Virus record (IMG/VR): IMGVR_UViG_3300042923_000815
Span: 1-63,189 of that record
Length of the DNA: 63,189 nt
Source of the DNA: a virus
Strand: one strand, 5' to 3'
Position numbers and translations under genes: made by a program. The first letter of the stretch is position 1, and every line of letters starts with the position of its first letter. The notes under the pieces were generated by a model. That model searched no databases, had not been told where the DNA came from, and saw only the letters and a program-made list of their open reading frames with translations. Positions 40,648-49,963 of the stretch are shown here, piece by piece.

Positions 40648-41052
40648 CTAAAATGGAATCTCCTCTTCAGGGAAGACCTCGGTACCAAATGAACTTAAAT
40701 CATATCCGCTTCCGCTTTCTGGTGGTTTATTTGTATGCCCATTTTGATCCTTACTATCTAAAAACTCTATATTCTGAGCCACTACGTCCGCAGCTCTACG
40801 TTTCTGACCGTCCTTTTCATAATCACGAATCTGAAGACGACCTTCAACCAATACTCTGCGACCTTTCGTAAGGTTATTGCCACAAACCTCTGCCAGCTTA
40901 TCCCACACAACTACAGGGATGAAATCAGTATGCTTGTTTTCGCCAAATCCTGTATCTACTGCTAGGCTGAAAGTGGTTACTGCTTTACCTGTTTGGGTAT
41001 AGCGTACTTCGGGGTCACGGGTTAGACGGCCAACTATAATGACTTTATTCAT
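40648..41052 (-). CDS. ssb: Single-stranded DNA-binding protein
   Basis: 134 aa. MNKVIIVGRLTRDPEVRYTQ and the OB-fold body (VDTGFGENKHTDFIPVVVWDKLAEVC, GRRVLVEGRLQIRDYEKDGQKR) are classic SSB. The acidic C-terminal tip EEEIPF recruits partner enzymes. Start at GGGGGTTGATATC-ATG. Binds ssDNA during phage replication and recombination. Confidence 0.96.
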   Translation of the reverse strand: MNKVIIVGRLTRDPEVRYTQTGKAVTTFSLAVDTGFGENKHTDFIPVVVWDKLAEVCGNNLTKGRRVLVEGRLQIRDYEKDGQKRRAADVVAQNIEFLDSKDQNGHTNKPPESGSGYDLSSFGTEVFPEEEIPF

Positions 41053-41056
41053 GATA

Positions 41057-41530
41057 TCAACCCCCGACAGTAGGTCTAATGCATTCCCACATGTAATCAT
41101 CAAAATTAATCTCTTCGTTTTTCACTATTTGACCACCAACAATCTCTACATCGTGATTAAATTCCATGCCTCTTTCAAATCCTAATATTTTAAAATCAAC
41201 CTCAAATTCTTGTGATAATTTTACAAGTCCTTCTACATCAATTCCCCATGCTGTTTTATAATCTTCTAAAACAAATACCGTAGTTTCTAATTCATTATCA
41301 GGATAATCAAACACAATGCAATCGGCATCTACAAAGCTTCTTTGTGTTCCTTTTAAATAAATATTCCCCTTTATATCCTTAATGGTAATTCCGTACTCAT
41401 TTTTTGTTATTATAGGGGATTTTTCTTTGTGTCCAAATAAATCAACTGGCGTTAACGCTTCAATTAAAAATTTTTCAATATTACTTTTTATCCCTCTTAT
41501 TTTTAAATCACCAACAATCCAATTAGGCAT
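41057..41530 (-). CDS. Api92/DUF1281-like protein (157 aa)
   Basis: 157 aa. The start MPNWIVGDLKIRGIKSNIEKFL is the MPNWxxNxxxIxG hallmark of phage Api92-like proteins with a ferredoxin-like fold. The rest (TAWGIDVEGLVKLSQEFEVDFKILGFERG) agrees with that family, whose function is unknown. Confidence 0.75.
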   Translation of the reverse strand: MPNWIVGDLKIRGIKSNIEKFLIEALTPVDLFGHKEKSPIITKNEYGITIKDIKGNIYLKGTQRSFVDADCIVFDYPDNELETTVFVLEDYKTAWGIDVEGLVKLSQEFEVDFKILGFERGMEFNHDVEIVGGQIVKNEEINFDDYMWECIRPTVGG

Positions 41531-41543
41531 CCATATCGCTCCC

Positions 41544-42071
41544 TCATATCTTAGTTTTCAAAAATCGAAACTCACCATCAACAGCACCCTTTACATTCTG
41601 CTTACTATCTCCAAAAGGACATTCTGCATCGGTATCACTAATAGGTACACACAACCTGAACATGATTTCCCGATACTTACAACCAATAATCTCATGTCCA
41701 GTTTTAACGCATGACTTGCATTGCTCCACCGCAAACTCAGCTAGATCATAAATATCATCTGTTGACACCGTTATCTTGGCATCATCTTGAGACTCAGGAT
41801 CAAACCGCTCCGTGTCATTGCAGGAAACATACATATTCATCTTTTGGTATCGCCTATCATGAGCCTTCTGCTGTTCGTGGTCTAATGTTGCATATCGGGT
41901 ATCCATGACATTTTTGATATAAGTAGAGGCGCAATTCAGTTTTCTAGACCAATCAATTCTGCCTTTATCTTGGTAAAACTTAGCTGCATTCCCCATTAGC
42001 TGCGTAACGGTTCCCATCATGACTAGAATTGTCATTTCTCCTTTATTCGCGTAGGATGGTAATTTACTCAT
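41544..42071 (-). CDS. DUF5651-like phage protein (175 aa)
   Basis: 175 aa. MTILVMMGTVTQLMGNAAKFYQDKGRIDWSRKLNCAS ... ISDTDAECPFGD with cysteines in CKSCVKTGHEIIGCKYREIMFRLC. It resembles conserved phage early proteins of unknown function; the four-Cys patch may bind a metal. AAGGAGG precedes the ATG. Confidence 0.7.
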   Translation of the reverse strand: MSKLPSYANKGEMTILVMMGTVTQLMGNAAKFYQDKGRIDWSRKLNCASTYIKNVMDTRYATLDHEQQKAHDRRYQKMNMYVSCNDTERFDPESQDDAKITVSTDDIYDLAEFAVEQCKSCVKTGHEIIGCKYREIMFRLCVPISDTDAECPFGDSKQNVKGAVDGEFRFLKTKI

Positions 42072-42081
42072 AAGTACCTCC

Positions 42082-42999
42082 TTATTGGTTTATTTTGCAG
42101 CACTCGCAGGTAACTTCGGTTACTCCTTGCGTTAAATGATCTAGGTACTTTATCTTTCCGGATCCATTGCAATGAGGGCAATCTACTTTTGCCTGTCTCT
42201 TTAAGATTGACTCTTTCTTTAAAGCATCAAAATTATATTTCGGTCTACCATCCTGATTCATTTTGCTTTCTAACTGATCAAATTTTTCACGTAGCTTTTT
42301 AATACTTAAGATATTAGATTGCCAAAACGAATCTTTCTGACACCACTTAATTACCTTTTCGATCTGTTCATAAGATCGCTTATCGTTTTCCATCATCAGC
42401 CTTACTTCGTTAGCCCAATTATCAATATTATCTGGAGATTTAAAATTTGGCTTATTTCCCGTTATCTGATCTATTAATAATTTTGCCAGTTGCGAATGCA
42501 ACGAAGAATATATATATTTCTTATTCTTCTTTACATTCTTTACATTCTTGTTTATATCCACGACCTGTTTCTCTACTGTTACTTTGGCGTTACCTAACTG
42601 TTTCTCTACTGTTACTTTGACGTTACCCTCAATATCTTTTGTCTGGTACACATCCCAATTTATAAGGGTTATTAAGGTATACTGTCTGTTACCCTTACCA
42701 TATCCTACTAAAATCATATGATTTTTTTGTAACCAGCTTATAATAGTAGATACTGTTTTTGGATTTGGCTCTATCCACTTATGTCCTTCATACCAACCAA
42801 TACCCTTTGCAATGTTCCTAGTACTGGTTAATTTTTGTCCAGATTTGATTAACAAGCTTGTTCCGTCTCTCATTGGAATTTCAGCATCAGCGTGATTAAC
42901 ATTGTATTTTAACCATTGCCACAATCTGTGATATAAAGGAGGCATCAGCCATATATTGCTTTCTACCTCCCTTCTATAGTCTTTAATCCATCCTGACAA
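42082..42999 (-). CDS. Replication initiator (O/DnaD-like) with C-terminal zinc finger
   Basis: 305 aa. The N-terminal winged-helix region (residues about 1-115: NIWLMPPLYHRLWQWLKYNVNHADAEIP ... NPKTVSTIISWLQKN) fits phage replication proteins; a DnaD-like second domain follows (TGNKPNFKSPDNIDNWANEVRLM ... SIKKLREKFDQL). The end has CPHCNGSGKIKY and CECC, a DnaJ-like zinc finger. Between the domains two 30-bp direct repeats encode VTVEKQ twice and may be origin iterons. TTG start. Confidence 0.83.
   Translation of the reverse strand: MSGWIKDYRREVESNIWLMPPLYHRLWQWLKYNVNHADAEIPMRDGTSLLIKSGQKLTSTRNIAKGIGWYEGHKWIEPNPKTVSTIISWLQKNHMILVGYGKGNRQYTLITLINWDVYQTKDIEGNVKVTVEKQLGNAKVTVEKQVVDINKNVKNVKKNKKYIYSSLHSQLAKLLIDQITGNKPNFKSPDNIDNWANEVRLMMENDKRSYEQIEKVIKWCQKDSFWQSNILSIKKLREKFDQLESKMNQDGRPKYNFDALKKESILKRQAKVDCPHCNGSGKIKYLDHLTQGVTEVTCECCKINQ
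42565..42627. repeat. Two 30-bp direct repeats in the initiator gene, candidate origin
   Basis: Copies 42565-42594 and 42598-42627 differ at one base and are spaced 33 bp apart (three helical turns). An AT-rich stretch with repeated TTCTTTACATTC lies just left (about 42505-42560). In lambda-type phages iterons inside the initiator gene form the replication origin. Confidence 0.6.
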
Positions 43000-43032
43000 T
43001 CACACCACCCCACCACTTGCAAATTACAATAA

Positions 43033-43611
43033 TTAAATTTCAGTACGAATTGGAGTCAACACTGCTAAAACTTTTTTATCTGCAGTAAATTTCATAGGTT
43101 CAAATGGTCCGTTATAACTTATAGTGAAATTTTCAACATTTGCATCTTTGAAAAATACTAAAATATCTCGTATATACTTTGCGCTAAAGAAAATATCTTT
43201 AGGATCACCCTTGATACATTTCCCTGGTAGTAAAGTTTCATATGTAGACTCAATCTTTTTAACTCTTAGCTTTACGGAACTGCCAACAACCTTTAAGCAA
43301 ATGGTATCGTAATCATATTTACCACATACAGCCATAGCTGTTTTTAATAAACCTATCCACTCAGTAATCAAATTACACTCAATAATATTTGCAGTCTCTT
43401 TAGGGATAACTTTATCTACATCAGGAAATGTATCCTTGATTTCCTCCCCTGTCTTGTAATGAATTAACGCTTTCTTTGCTGGAAATGTTGCAGCTATCAA
43501 TACATGTGTATTTGTGGCAATAGCCCTTTTACCATCAAAGTAAATCCCTGCAAATTGCGGTCTACCATCTTTTTCTACAAAATTCTTTACATTATTGAAA
43601 AATGCTAACAT
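43033..43611 (-). CDS. Possible phage sliding clamp (DnaN-like)
   Basis: 192 aa. The start resembles a clamp domain (GIYFDGKRAIATNTHVLIAA) and the end EPMKFTADKKVLAVLTPIR resembles the C-terminal strand of DnaN (PxxFxxx ... VLMPxR). It is about half the length of bacterial DnaN, so it would form a ring of more subunits, as phage clamps can. Adjacent replication genes support this; the assignment rests on these short resemblances only. Confidence 0.62.
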   Translation of the reverse strand: MLAFFNNVKNFVEKDGRPQFAGIYFDGKRAIATNTHVLIAATFPAKKALIHYKTGEEIKDTFPDVDKVIPKETANIIECNLITEWIGLLKTAMAVCGKYDYDTICLKVVGSSVKLRVKKIESTYETLLPGKCIKGDPKDIFFSAKYIRDILVFFKDANVENFTISYNGPFEPMKFTADKKVLAVLTPIRTEI

Positions 43612-43675
43612 GTTATTTCACTCCTTTTCATTCAAATAACATCTAAAACAAATTCAGGACAACGAAAGTCTGGTT

Positions 43676-43864
43676 TCACTCAAATAACCTCCGTCCTAAA
43701 GATTCAGTTAAACTTATCCCTGCATCGATCACGCTAAAATTAACGCAGTCCTGCGGTTCGTACATCCAATCCTCAGGGATTGACACTATACGGTTATTAG
43801 GGCAATCATCCGGCAATACCGCTTGATGTCTGCAACCATGACAAGGAATATTGTATTTATCCAT
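43676..43864 (-). CDS. Small Cys-rich protein (62 aa)
   Basis: 62 aa. MDKYNIPCHGCRHQAVLPDDCPNNRIVSIPEDW ... CVNFSVID. Four cysteines and a His suggest one metal site. Start chosen after GAGGCGTTGAAA; the longer frame has no site. Function unknown. Confidence 0.68.
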   Translation of the reverse strand: MDKYNIPCHGCRHQAVLPDDCPNNRIVSIPEDWMYEPQDCVNFSVIDAGISLTESLGRRLFE

Positions 43865-43910
43865 TTTCAACGCCTCGCGTATATTTAGTGAGAATCTGGG
43901 GAACATATCC

Positions 43911-45692
43911 CTATAAAGTCTGTGACATTTCCGCTATAAAACTACTAACCTTACCCGTAGATAAAGATCCATTCCATCCCTTTACTAACCTTGGATATGT
44001 AATAAATAACCTGTTCTTTGCTCGGGTAACAGCTACATAAGCAAGTCTACGTTCTTCTTCGATATCGCCGCGTTTTGAGGGAAATACATCTTGATTCATG
44101 CCAGCGATAAAAACGTTATCGAACTCAAGGCCTTTAGATGCATGTACTGTCATTAATTTGACTGCATCCCGTTCTTCGATTAACTTTTCTTGGATGTCTC
44201 GGTATCTCAGGTATTTGAGAAAGGCTTGTACTGTGTGGAGCTCACCAAGATGCTTCTTTTGGTCTTCCCACATTGTTATTGATTCTAATGCCCTTTGAAT
44301 ATCTTTCTGTTCTTCCGTTATTTCTAAAAAATCTAGAAGTATTTTAAAGCACGATCCTGGTCCATTTATTTCATATTCAAATTCAGCAGTATGCCACTCG
44401 TTCATAAATTCTTTAAATACAGCTACTCCAAACTGCATTGCAAGTTCGTACAATGAAATATTAGATTCAAGAGACTTTACTTCTAGCTCATATATGTGCA
44501 GGTCACTAGATCCAAATGACTTATATACCTTTTTAAAAGCAATGTTATCTTTACGATTATAAAGGAAGTACATCCAGTTCATAATTGGTCTTACTGCTGG
44601 TGTTTTATATGGATCATCCTTGCCGGCTACACGATGTACCGGAATCCCTTTGTCTTCGAGTACCCATTGTAGATATCCGACTTGTGTATTCGTTCTAGTA
44701 AGGATTGCAATGTCTTTATAGATGGTTCCTTTGCTATGCAGTGATTGAATCATTGTTGCTATGTTGACCGCTTCCGTATTCGGATCTTCTAGCTCACAAA
44801 TTACAATCTCAGCTCCGCTTTTGTGTGCTATTAACTTTTTATCCGTTCGGTTGATATTATGGGCTATCAAATTATTTGCAGCCTTTACAATTGATTCTGT
44901 TGATCTGTAGTTGTCTTCTAATTTGATTACTTCGCAATGAGGATTAATCTTTGAAAAATCCAAAATGTATTCTACTCTTGCATTACGCCAACCATATATA
45001 GCCTGATAATCATCACCTACGATAAAAATATTTTCAGCGTTTAACATTGATATTAATTCCATTTGATCAGCAGAAGTATCTTGAAATTCATCGACAAATA
45101 AATGAGTAAAATTGTGCTGATATTCTTCCAATGCTTCCGGATATGATCGCCATATTAAAACAACTGAGTAGATTAATTTATCTAGATCTAAAGCGTTATT
45201 CTGTGCACATCTATAGCGATATTCCTTAATAACCCTATCCTCTTCTTCGGTTCTACTGGTAGCGAATAAATACACATCCATAACTCTTTTTAAATTGGTC
45301 TTATTGCCGTATTCATCAATAATCTTTTTAATAATTTCTTCTCGATCTTCTTGATCATAAATAGTAAAGTTTTCATCAATGCCAATCTTATGTCCCCACC
45401 GCTTCAGTACAGATACAGCAAAGGCGTGAAACGTGCCAATCAGTAACTTCTTGCCTTGTTCCTCGCCTATGAGTTTTATTATGCGCTCCTTCATTTCCTT
45501 TGCTGCGAGGCGGCTAAATGTAAGACATAGCATGTTAGTAGTTCCGACTCGGTGCTCAATATGTAGATGCGCTATACGCTTTGTAAGTACTGTCGTTTTA
45601 CCGCTTCCGGCTCCTGCAAGCGTGAGTATGGTGGAGGCGGTAGATGTTACCGCCTGTAGTTGTTGTTCGTTGAGTCCTTCAAGAAGGTTGCT
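43911..45692 (-). CDS. UvrD/Rep-family superfamily 1A DNA helicase
   Basis: 593 aa. All motifs are readable: Q motif GLNEQQLQAV, Walker A AGAGSGKT (27-34), Ia TFSRLAAKEM, II FVDEFQDTS, III VGDDYQAIYGWRNA, IV NYRSTE, V LMTVHASKGLEFD, VI RRLAYVAVTRAK. A 3'-5' helicase for phage DNA replication or repair. The start follows GGAGGGCAACGTG; a longer frame runs back over the previous gene. Somewhat shorter than host UvrD. Confidence 0.95.
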   Translation of the reverse strand, partial: SNLLEGLNEQQLQAVTSTASTILTLAGAGSGKTTVLTKRIAHLHIEHRVGTTNMLCLTFSRLAAKEMKERIIKLIGEEQGKKLLIGTFHAFAVSVLKRWGHKIGIDENFTIYDQEDREEIIKKIIDEYGNKTNLKRVMDVYLFATSRTEEEDRVIKEYRYRCAQNNALDLDKLIYSVVLIWRSYPEALEEYQHNFTHLFVDEFQDTSADQMELISMLNAENIFIVGDDYQAIYGWRNARVEYILDFSKINPHCEVIKLEDNYRSTESIVKAANNLIAHNINRTDKKLIAHKSGAEIVICELEDPNTEAVNIATMIQSLHSKGTIYKDIAILTRTNTQVGYLQWVLEDKGIPVHRVAGKDDPYKTPAVRPIMNWMYFLYNRKDNIAFKKVYKSFGSSDLHIYELEVKSLESNISLYELAMQFGVAVFKEFMNEWHTAEFEYEINGPGSCFKILLDFLEITEEQKDIQRALESITMWEDQKKHLGELHTVQAFLKYLRYRDIQEKLIEERDAVKLMTVHASKGLEFDNVFIAGMNQDVFPSKRGDIEEERRLAYVAVTRAKNRLFITYPRLVKGWNGSLSTGKVSSFIAEMSQTL

Positions 45693-46170
45693 CATCACGT
45701 TGCCCTCCAATAATAGCTGGTTTTGGTAGACCACATATTTTGCAAAAGTTATGATGTGATTCAAATTCTTCATTTCCGCATCTTGGACAAACAAAAACGA
45801 CTCCATTGGGAATTAATTTTTCAAATTCAAATTTTTTCATAGCTTCACCTATGATTTTTAGAAAAGGAATCTTTTGAGTCTTTTCATTTGCTTTTGATAC
45901 TTTTGGTGAATTAATTTTGTTTGCTACGCTTTTTTGTTCTTGTTTTTCTTGCCATTGTTTATTTCGTAAATCAAATTGTTCTTGAGTAATTTCTTTTAGG
46001 TGGCCTCTGACCATTGTCGAAAGAATATCAAAGACATATTCAACTTGTTCTGGTGTATGGAATCTGAATTGATCGTTTGGTGGTTCGCCGATTATCTTTT
46101 CAAAGCAACGTTGAGCAATTAAAGATAGTTCTTTTACTTTACGAGGATTTGCAATAGAAATTTTAGGCAC
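45679..46170 (-). CDS. Zinc-ribbon protein upstream of the helicase (163 aa)
   Basis: 163 aa. Helical N-terminus, a Lys/Gln-rich linker (QEKQEQKSVANKINSPKVSK), and a C-terminal ribbon CPRCGNEEFESHHNFCKICGL. GTG start. It overlaps the helicase by 14 bases. It may be a DNA-binding partner of the helicase; no family recognised. Confidence 0.75.
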   Translation of the reverse strand: MPKISIANPRKVKELSLIAQRCFEKIIGEPPNDQFRFHTPEQVEYVFDILSTMVRGHLKEITQEQFDLRNKQWQEKQEQKSVANKINSPKVSKANEKTQKIPFLKIIGEAMKKFEFEKLIPNGVVFVCPRCGNEEFESHHNFCKICGLPKPAIIGGQRDEQPS

Positions 46171-46437
46171 TTACTTTTCCCTCCTTACTGATTTTCTAAG
46201 ATTTTCTTTAAACTCTTCAGCATTACAAATACCATTGTTGATAAGATCATCTCTATAATTCCACCAACCAATTACACGGCTTTCATAAATAGCTTTAATC
46301 CCTATTACATATTCTTCTTTACTTCCAACAGTAGCGTATATATCCGCATCTTCAATATCAAACCGATGATTTCTCAAAAATCTAGCTTGATCAATCATTT
46401 GAAGTAGATCACCTTTATTAAAATAATATCTAGGCAC
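46171..46437 (-). CDS. Hypothetical protein (88 aa)
   Basis: 88 aa beginning MPRYYFNKGDLLQMIDQARFL; residues YVIGIKAIYESRVIGWWNYRDDL follow. Start chosen as GTG nine bases after GGAGG, inside the end of the ATPase gene. Unknown function. Confidence 0.68.
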   Translation of the reverse strand: MPRYYFNKGDLLQMIDQARFLRNHRFDIEDADIYATVGSKEEYVIGIKAIYESRVIGWWNYRDDLINNGICNAEEFKENLRKSVRREK

Positions 46438-48613
46438 CGATAAGCACCTCCGAATTAACAAGATTGCTTAATTCTTCAGTAAAAGTATTAATCTTATTAG
46501 CTCCACCGCCAAGGTCACATATATTCCAACCATCTGCCACAAAATCAAATGCTATGGCTCCGGCTAAGATAATGTTATCCAGTTTGTCTTTTACTTTGGC
46601 CAGCCCATCAACCGCTAACTGGAAATTCACTTTATCCAGGTGATTCATATCATCAATTACTAATATTCTAAGTTTCGGCTGCGCCCGATCAATAATGACT
46701 AACATGAGAGCTGCCAGAAATATAGTCTGCTGTCCGGTGGAAAGTGCATCAAAATTAACATAGTGACCTTTTTCATTGATCCAACCGAATTGGAATATTT
46801 CTTTACCAGTATCGCTTTCAGTTTGAAAGAATGGTTCTTGATCAAATCCCATTAGTTTTAAATAGCTTCCTAAGTTCTGACGAATCGGTTCTAACAAGCT
46901 CTTAACAATTTCCCCTTGTATACCCTTGGCGCCTAATTTTTCAGAAATAGACTTCAAGCAGATGCTTTTGTATTCTGCTTTTTTATTTTCAAGGTTGGAT
47001 TGCTGCAATAAAAGTAATGATTGTTTCGCTTTGTCTTTAGCTGCGATTGTGGTGTTTAATTCTGCAATCTGGTTACGAACACCAACAGCAGTTTTTTCAA
47101 GAAATTCAATACCCGTTACAGCTTCAACAGGTTCATTGGTAAGGCGTTCTACTTCTTCCTGATACATTTTAAGTTTGTTGTCAGCATCTTTCACTTCTGA
47201 TTCTGCTGATGTTTTTTTACTAGTTAGAGAAGTAATGCTGGAATTGATAGTTGCATTCTTTTGATTTACTTCATTTTGCTGATTCATAAGTTTATTCATT
47301 TCAGCGGTTATACTAGTTTCTTCCGTTTCTAGGTCCGCAATTTTCTTGCTAAGTTTATCAATCTCAACTTGCATTTCTTTCTGCAACTTTTCTGCTTCTA
47401 ATTTCTTAGTATCAACAAAACCACCAAATCCAGAGAAATCCTTTGTGCAAGTTATCATTTTATGAACAATGCATTGACCAGCTAATTTGCCAGTACTCTT
47501 CAGCGCAGCTTCCAATGATGTTACAGTTGATTTAATATTGCTGATTTCGTTTTCCATGATACGCTTTGCTGATTCAGTAGCCTTAATATTCTTTCTTATC
47601 TCTGCTTGCTTGTCAGTGTAAGGTTTTAAATCAAGCGGTTTTAATTCGACTAATTGAACTTTAAGAGCATCAATTTGACTTACATAATCGGTTTTATCCG
47701 GTTCGAATGATTGTATTTTTTTGATCAGTTCCGCTAATTCAGCTAATCGATTTGTGCGCTTATCAATTGCCTTTTTCTTTTCAATATCAGCAGTAATTAG
47801 TTTCTCAGTCTGAATTAATTGGTCTTGTAATTTAGCAAGTTCTTCTTTCATTGCCGAAATGTTACGGTCCGTTTCTTGTAATTCATTTTTCATTTCACTG
47901 AGCTGCCGTACTGCTCCCTGAGAGTCTTTTTGCTTTTGGCTCCATAGTTTACTTTCACGATCCACCCAATCAAGCATACTTTGCAATCCATCTTGAATAC
48001 CGTATCCTTCCGGATACTCAGCTAATGCCGTGTTAATCAATTCATGCATGATAGAGTATTGATCATAATTATTTGTTTTTAAAGTTAAGGTTAATAGGTT
48101 ATCAGCTAGATAATCGCCTATTCTATTCCGATCCCATGCGTCTGATGTAATCGGCGATAAGCTATAAATGAAATCTCTACGTTTTGCATCAGACAGCGAA
48201 AGGAATTCATTAAAATCCAGTAGAACAGGAAAGTTCCCCACTTCCTCAACAATTCTTGCCTTACGTGCTGTATCGTTTGATTCACCTTTACCAGGTGAAA
48301 CTGTAATAGTTTCCTTAATCTTGATGGATGTTTCGCCTGTTTTGCTATTTAACTTTTCCTCTTTAATGAAAGACCGAATGAACTTGAATTTATCAGTACG
48401 CAGCCCTACGCTCATTTCATCACCAGTAGCCAATTTAAAAGTCTCTGCAGTTGTTTTACCGTTCTTTGGAACATAACCTAATAGCGATAATCCCAAGGCT
48501 TGATTACGGGTTGTTTTCCCTATGCCGTTACGACCTGTAAATATATCCATACCAGTAAGGGGTTGAATGTCAGTCTGTCCTTTAAAGTTTTTAAACTCAA
48601 TTGCAGTTATCAT
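46430..48613 (-). CDS. SMC/SbcC/RecF-type ATPase
   Basis: 727 aa. N-terminal FKNFKGQTDIQPLTGMDIFTGRNGIGKTT with Walker A GRNGIGKT (27-34); long antiparallel coiled coils (about 220-600) with an apex containing CIVHKMITC (C-x7-C rather than a CxxC zinc hook); C-terminal signature ALSTGQQTIFLAAL and Walker B ILVIDDMNHL. It likely acts in recombination or DNA-end processing, but no SbcD/Mre11-type nuclease partner is visible nearby. Confidence 0.9.
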   Translation of the reverse strand: MITAIEFKNFKGQTDIQPLTGMDIFTGRNGIGKTTRNQALGLSLLGYVPKNGKTTAETFKLATGDEMSVGLRTDKFKFIRSFIKEEKLNSKTGETSIKIKETITVSPGKGESNDTARKARIVEEVGNFPVLLDFNEFLSLSDAKRRDFIYSLSPITSDAWDRNRIGDYLADNLLTLTLKTNNYDQYSIMHELINTALAEYPEGYGIQDGLQSMLDWVDRESKLWSQKQKDSQGAVRQLSEMKNELQETDRNISAMKEELAKLQDQLIQTEKLITADIEKKKAIDKRTNRLAELAELIKKIQSFEPDKTDYVSQIDALKVQLVELKPLDLKPYTDKQAEIRKNIKATESAKRIMENEISNIKSTVTSLEAALKSTGKLAGQCIVHKMITCTKDFSGFGGFVDTKKLEAEKLQKEMQVEIDKLSKKIADLETEETSITAEMNKLMNQQNEVNQKNATINSSITSLTSKKTSAESEVKDADNKLKMYQEEVERLTNEPVEAVTGIEFLEKTAVGVRNQIAELNTTIAAKDKAKQSLLLLQQSNLENKKAEYKSICLKSISEKLGAKGIQGEIVKSLLEPIRQNLGSYLKLMGFDQEPFFQTESDTGKEIFQFGWINEKGHYVNFDALSTGQQTIFLAALMLVIIDRAQPKLRILVIDDMNHLDKVNFQLAVDGLAKVKDKLDNIILAGAIAFDFVADGWNICDLGGGANKINTFTEELSNLVNSEVLIGA

Positions 48614-48614
48614 A

Positions 48615-49595
48615 TTAGAAAGTACCTCCTAAACTTGTTTGAACTGTAGGTTCATGGCTACCTTGAATTTGCTTTTCTTCATCATCAGCATCTACGGTCA
48701 TATCATCCAAACTAGCAACGCCTGTAGTTTCAATCACTTCTGCTTTAGCTCCATCAATTACAAGTTCCTCGCCTCGTTCAGCTTGAGCAGCAATATCTAA
48801 TAATTGTTTTTGTGAGAAATCAGGAACGAACCCTACCATTGTTACTTGTGCTCTATGTGCCTTATCATCACCGATAGCATTTACATAGGCGATATGAGCC
48901 ATGGCAGGATGCTTTTGTAAGGCAACCCGTTCCGCGATTGTCTGAGCGTTTCGTTCGGCAAACTGTTTTTTATTTACCAATGTATCAATGCATTTGATAA
49001 TTTCTTTATGGCTAAAATTAGCCCACACTCCCAATATCCCATCAATTTTATAAAACATTCCTGTTTTGCGTTCATCATCTGTGATCATATTTTCCATACA
49101 AATACGTCCAGCGCCAGCATTAAACTGCACTTTTTTAATTAAATCTTGGATGAAGTACATATTCATGTCATAAAGAAGAGTCGCGCTTGTTACTACCATC
49201 ACACCCGTAGGGCTATATCCAATTGCAAGCTTCTTAACCCATATCTTACGGATCGTTCCACTTTCGGTATCGATTATGGGGAATGGGTTTACTACAACTT
49301 GTCCATCGGGCAGAGTTAGCTTTTCAGGAGTGATAATTGACAGACCGACTATTTTATTAGCATGATAAAACCCCTTGGCAGTAACCATTGTTTTACCTTG
49401 GATATGAGCTAATTCACCGTTTTTTTCTTCCAATACTACAGGAGCCTTAACTGATCTTACTTGGCCGTGTTCTGTTCTCCTTACAAATACTTCACCGTCG
49501 CCTAGATACGAAATGCTATTTTTCTTCAACAGTTCCAATTGTTTTTCAAGCGGCAATTCATTTACTGCCGGCAATTTGTTTTCAGGTGTTACCAA
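48615..49595 (-). CDS. Phage recombination-module protein, possible annealing protein
   Basis: About 326 aa, paired directly with the SMC-like gene. Segments GDGEVFVRRTEHGQVRSVKAPVV, MYFIQDLIKKVQFNAGAGRI and ALQKHPAMAHIAYVNAIGDDKAHRAQVTMVGF are distinctive but not RecT or Erf as I know them. The C-terminus is acidic. TTG nine bases after GGAGG is preferred to the ATG that abuts it. Position suggests an ssDNA annealing or ATPase accessory role. Confidence 0.72.
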   Translation of the reverse strand: MVTPENKLPAVNELPLEKQLELLKKNSISYLGDGEVFVRRTEHGQVRSVKAPVVLEEKNGELAHIQGKTMVTAKGFYHANKIVGLSIITPEKLTLPDGQVVVNPFPIIDTESGTIRKIWVKKLAIGYSPTGVMVVTSATLLYDMNMYFIQDLIKKVQFNAGAGRICMENMITDDERKTGMFYKIDGILGVWANFSHKEIIKCIDTLVNKKQFAERNAQTIAERVALQKHPAMAHIAYVNAIGDDKAHRAQVTMVGFVPDFSQKQLLDIAAQAERGEELVIDGAKAEVIETTGVASLDDMTVDADDEEKQIQGSHEPTVQTSLGGTF

Positions 49596-49613
49596 TTTGA
49601 TCATCCTCCATGT

Positions 49614-49754
49614 TTATCTATACTTTAACCATTCATTCGCTTCCGCACATTTTTGTTCAGGGCATGTATTAATTTGATCGCATTCCATGCAGCATTTTTT
49701 GACTGGATCATTTTTTGGTATGGTTTTACAGGGGTAATATTTTTCATGAAACAT
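49614..49754 (-). CDS. 46-aa Cys-rich mini-protein
   Basis: MFHEKYYPCKTIPKNDPVKK then CCMECDQINTCPEQKCAEAN: six cysteines, so probably a zinc-binding peptide. GGAGGTACAT gives ideal spacing to the ATG. Part of the run of tiny genes preceding the recombination module. Confidence 0.75.
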   Translation of the reverse strand: MFHEKYYPCKTIPKNDPVKKCCMECDQINTCPEQKCAEANEWLKYR

Positions 49755-49765
49755 ATGTACCTCCT

Positions 49766-49963
49766 TCATAATGCAAACCGATTAGCAATTTCATTTATCC
49801 TGGGCAATTTTTTATCTCGCAAAGGATTGAGTTTTTTATTGATCTGGGTATGACAAAGCCGATCATCATAACATGTAGGTACTGGAATAGTTTTATGAGG
49901 TAATACGGTCCATGTTAATGGATCTCCGCGATTAATGGTCTTTCCACATCGGGCGCAGTACAT
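49766..49963 (-). CDS. Small zinc-finger protein (65 aa)
   Basis: 65 aa. MYCARCGKTINRGDPLTWTV then CYDDRLCHTQI provides a four-Cys treble-clef or ribbon. Start overlaps the preceding gene with GGTGGTGAG upstream. Function unknown. Confidence 0.73.
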   Translation of the reverse strand: MYCARCGKTINRGDPLTWTVLPHKTIPVPTCYDDRLCHTQINKKLNPLRDKKLPRINEIANRFAL

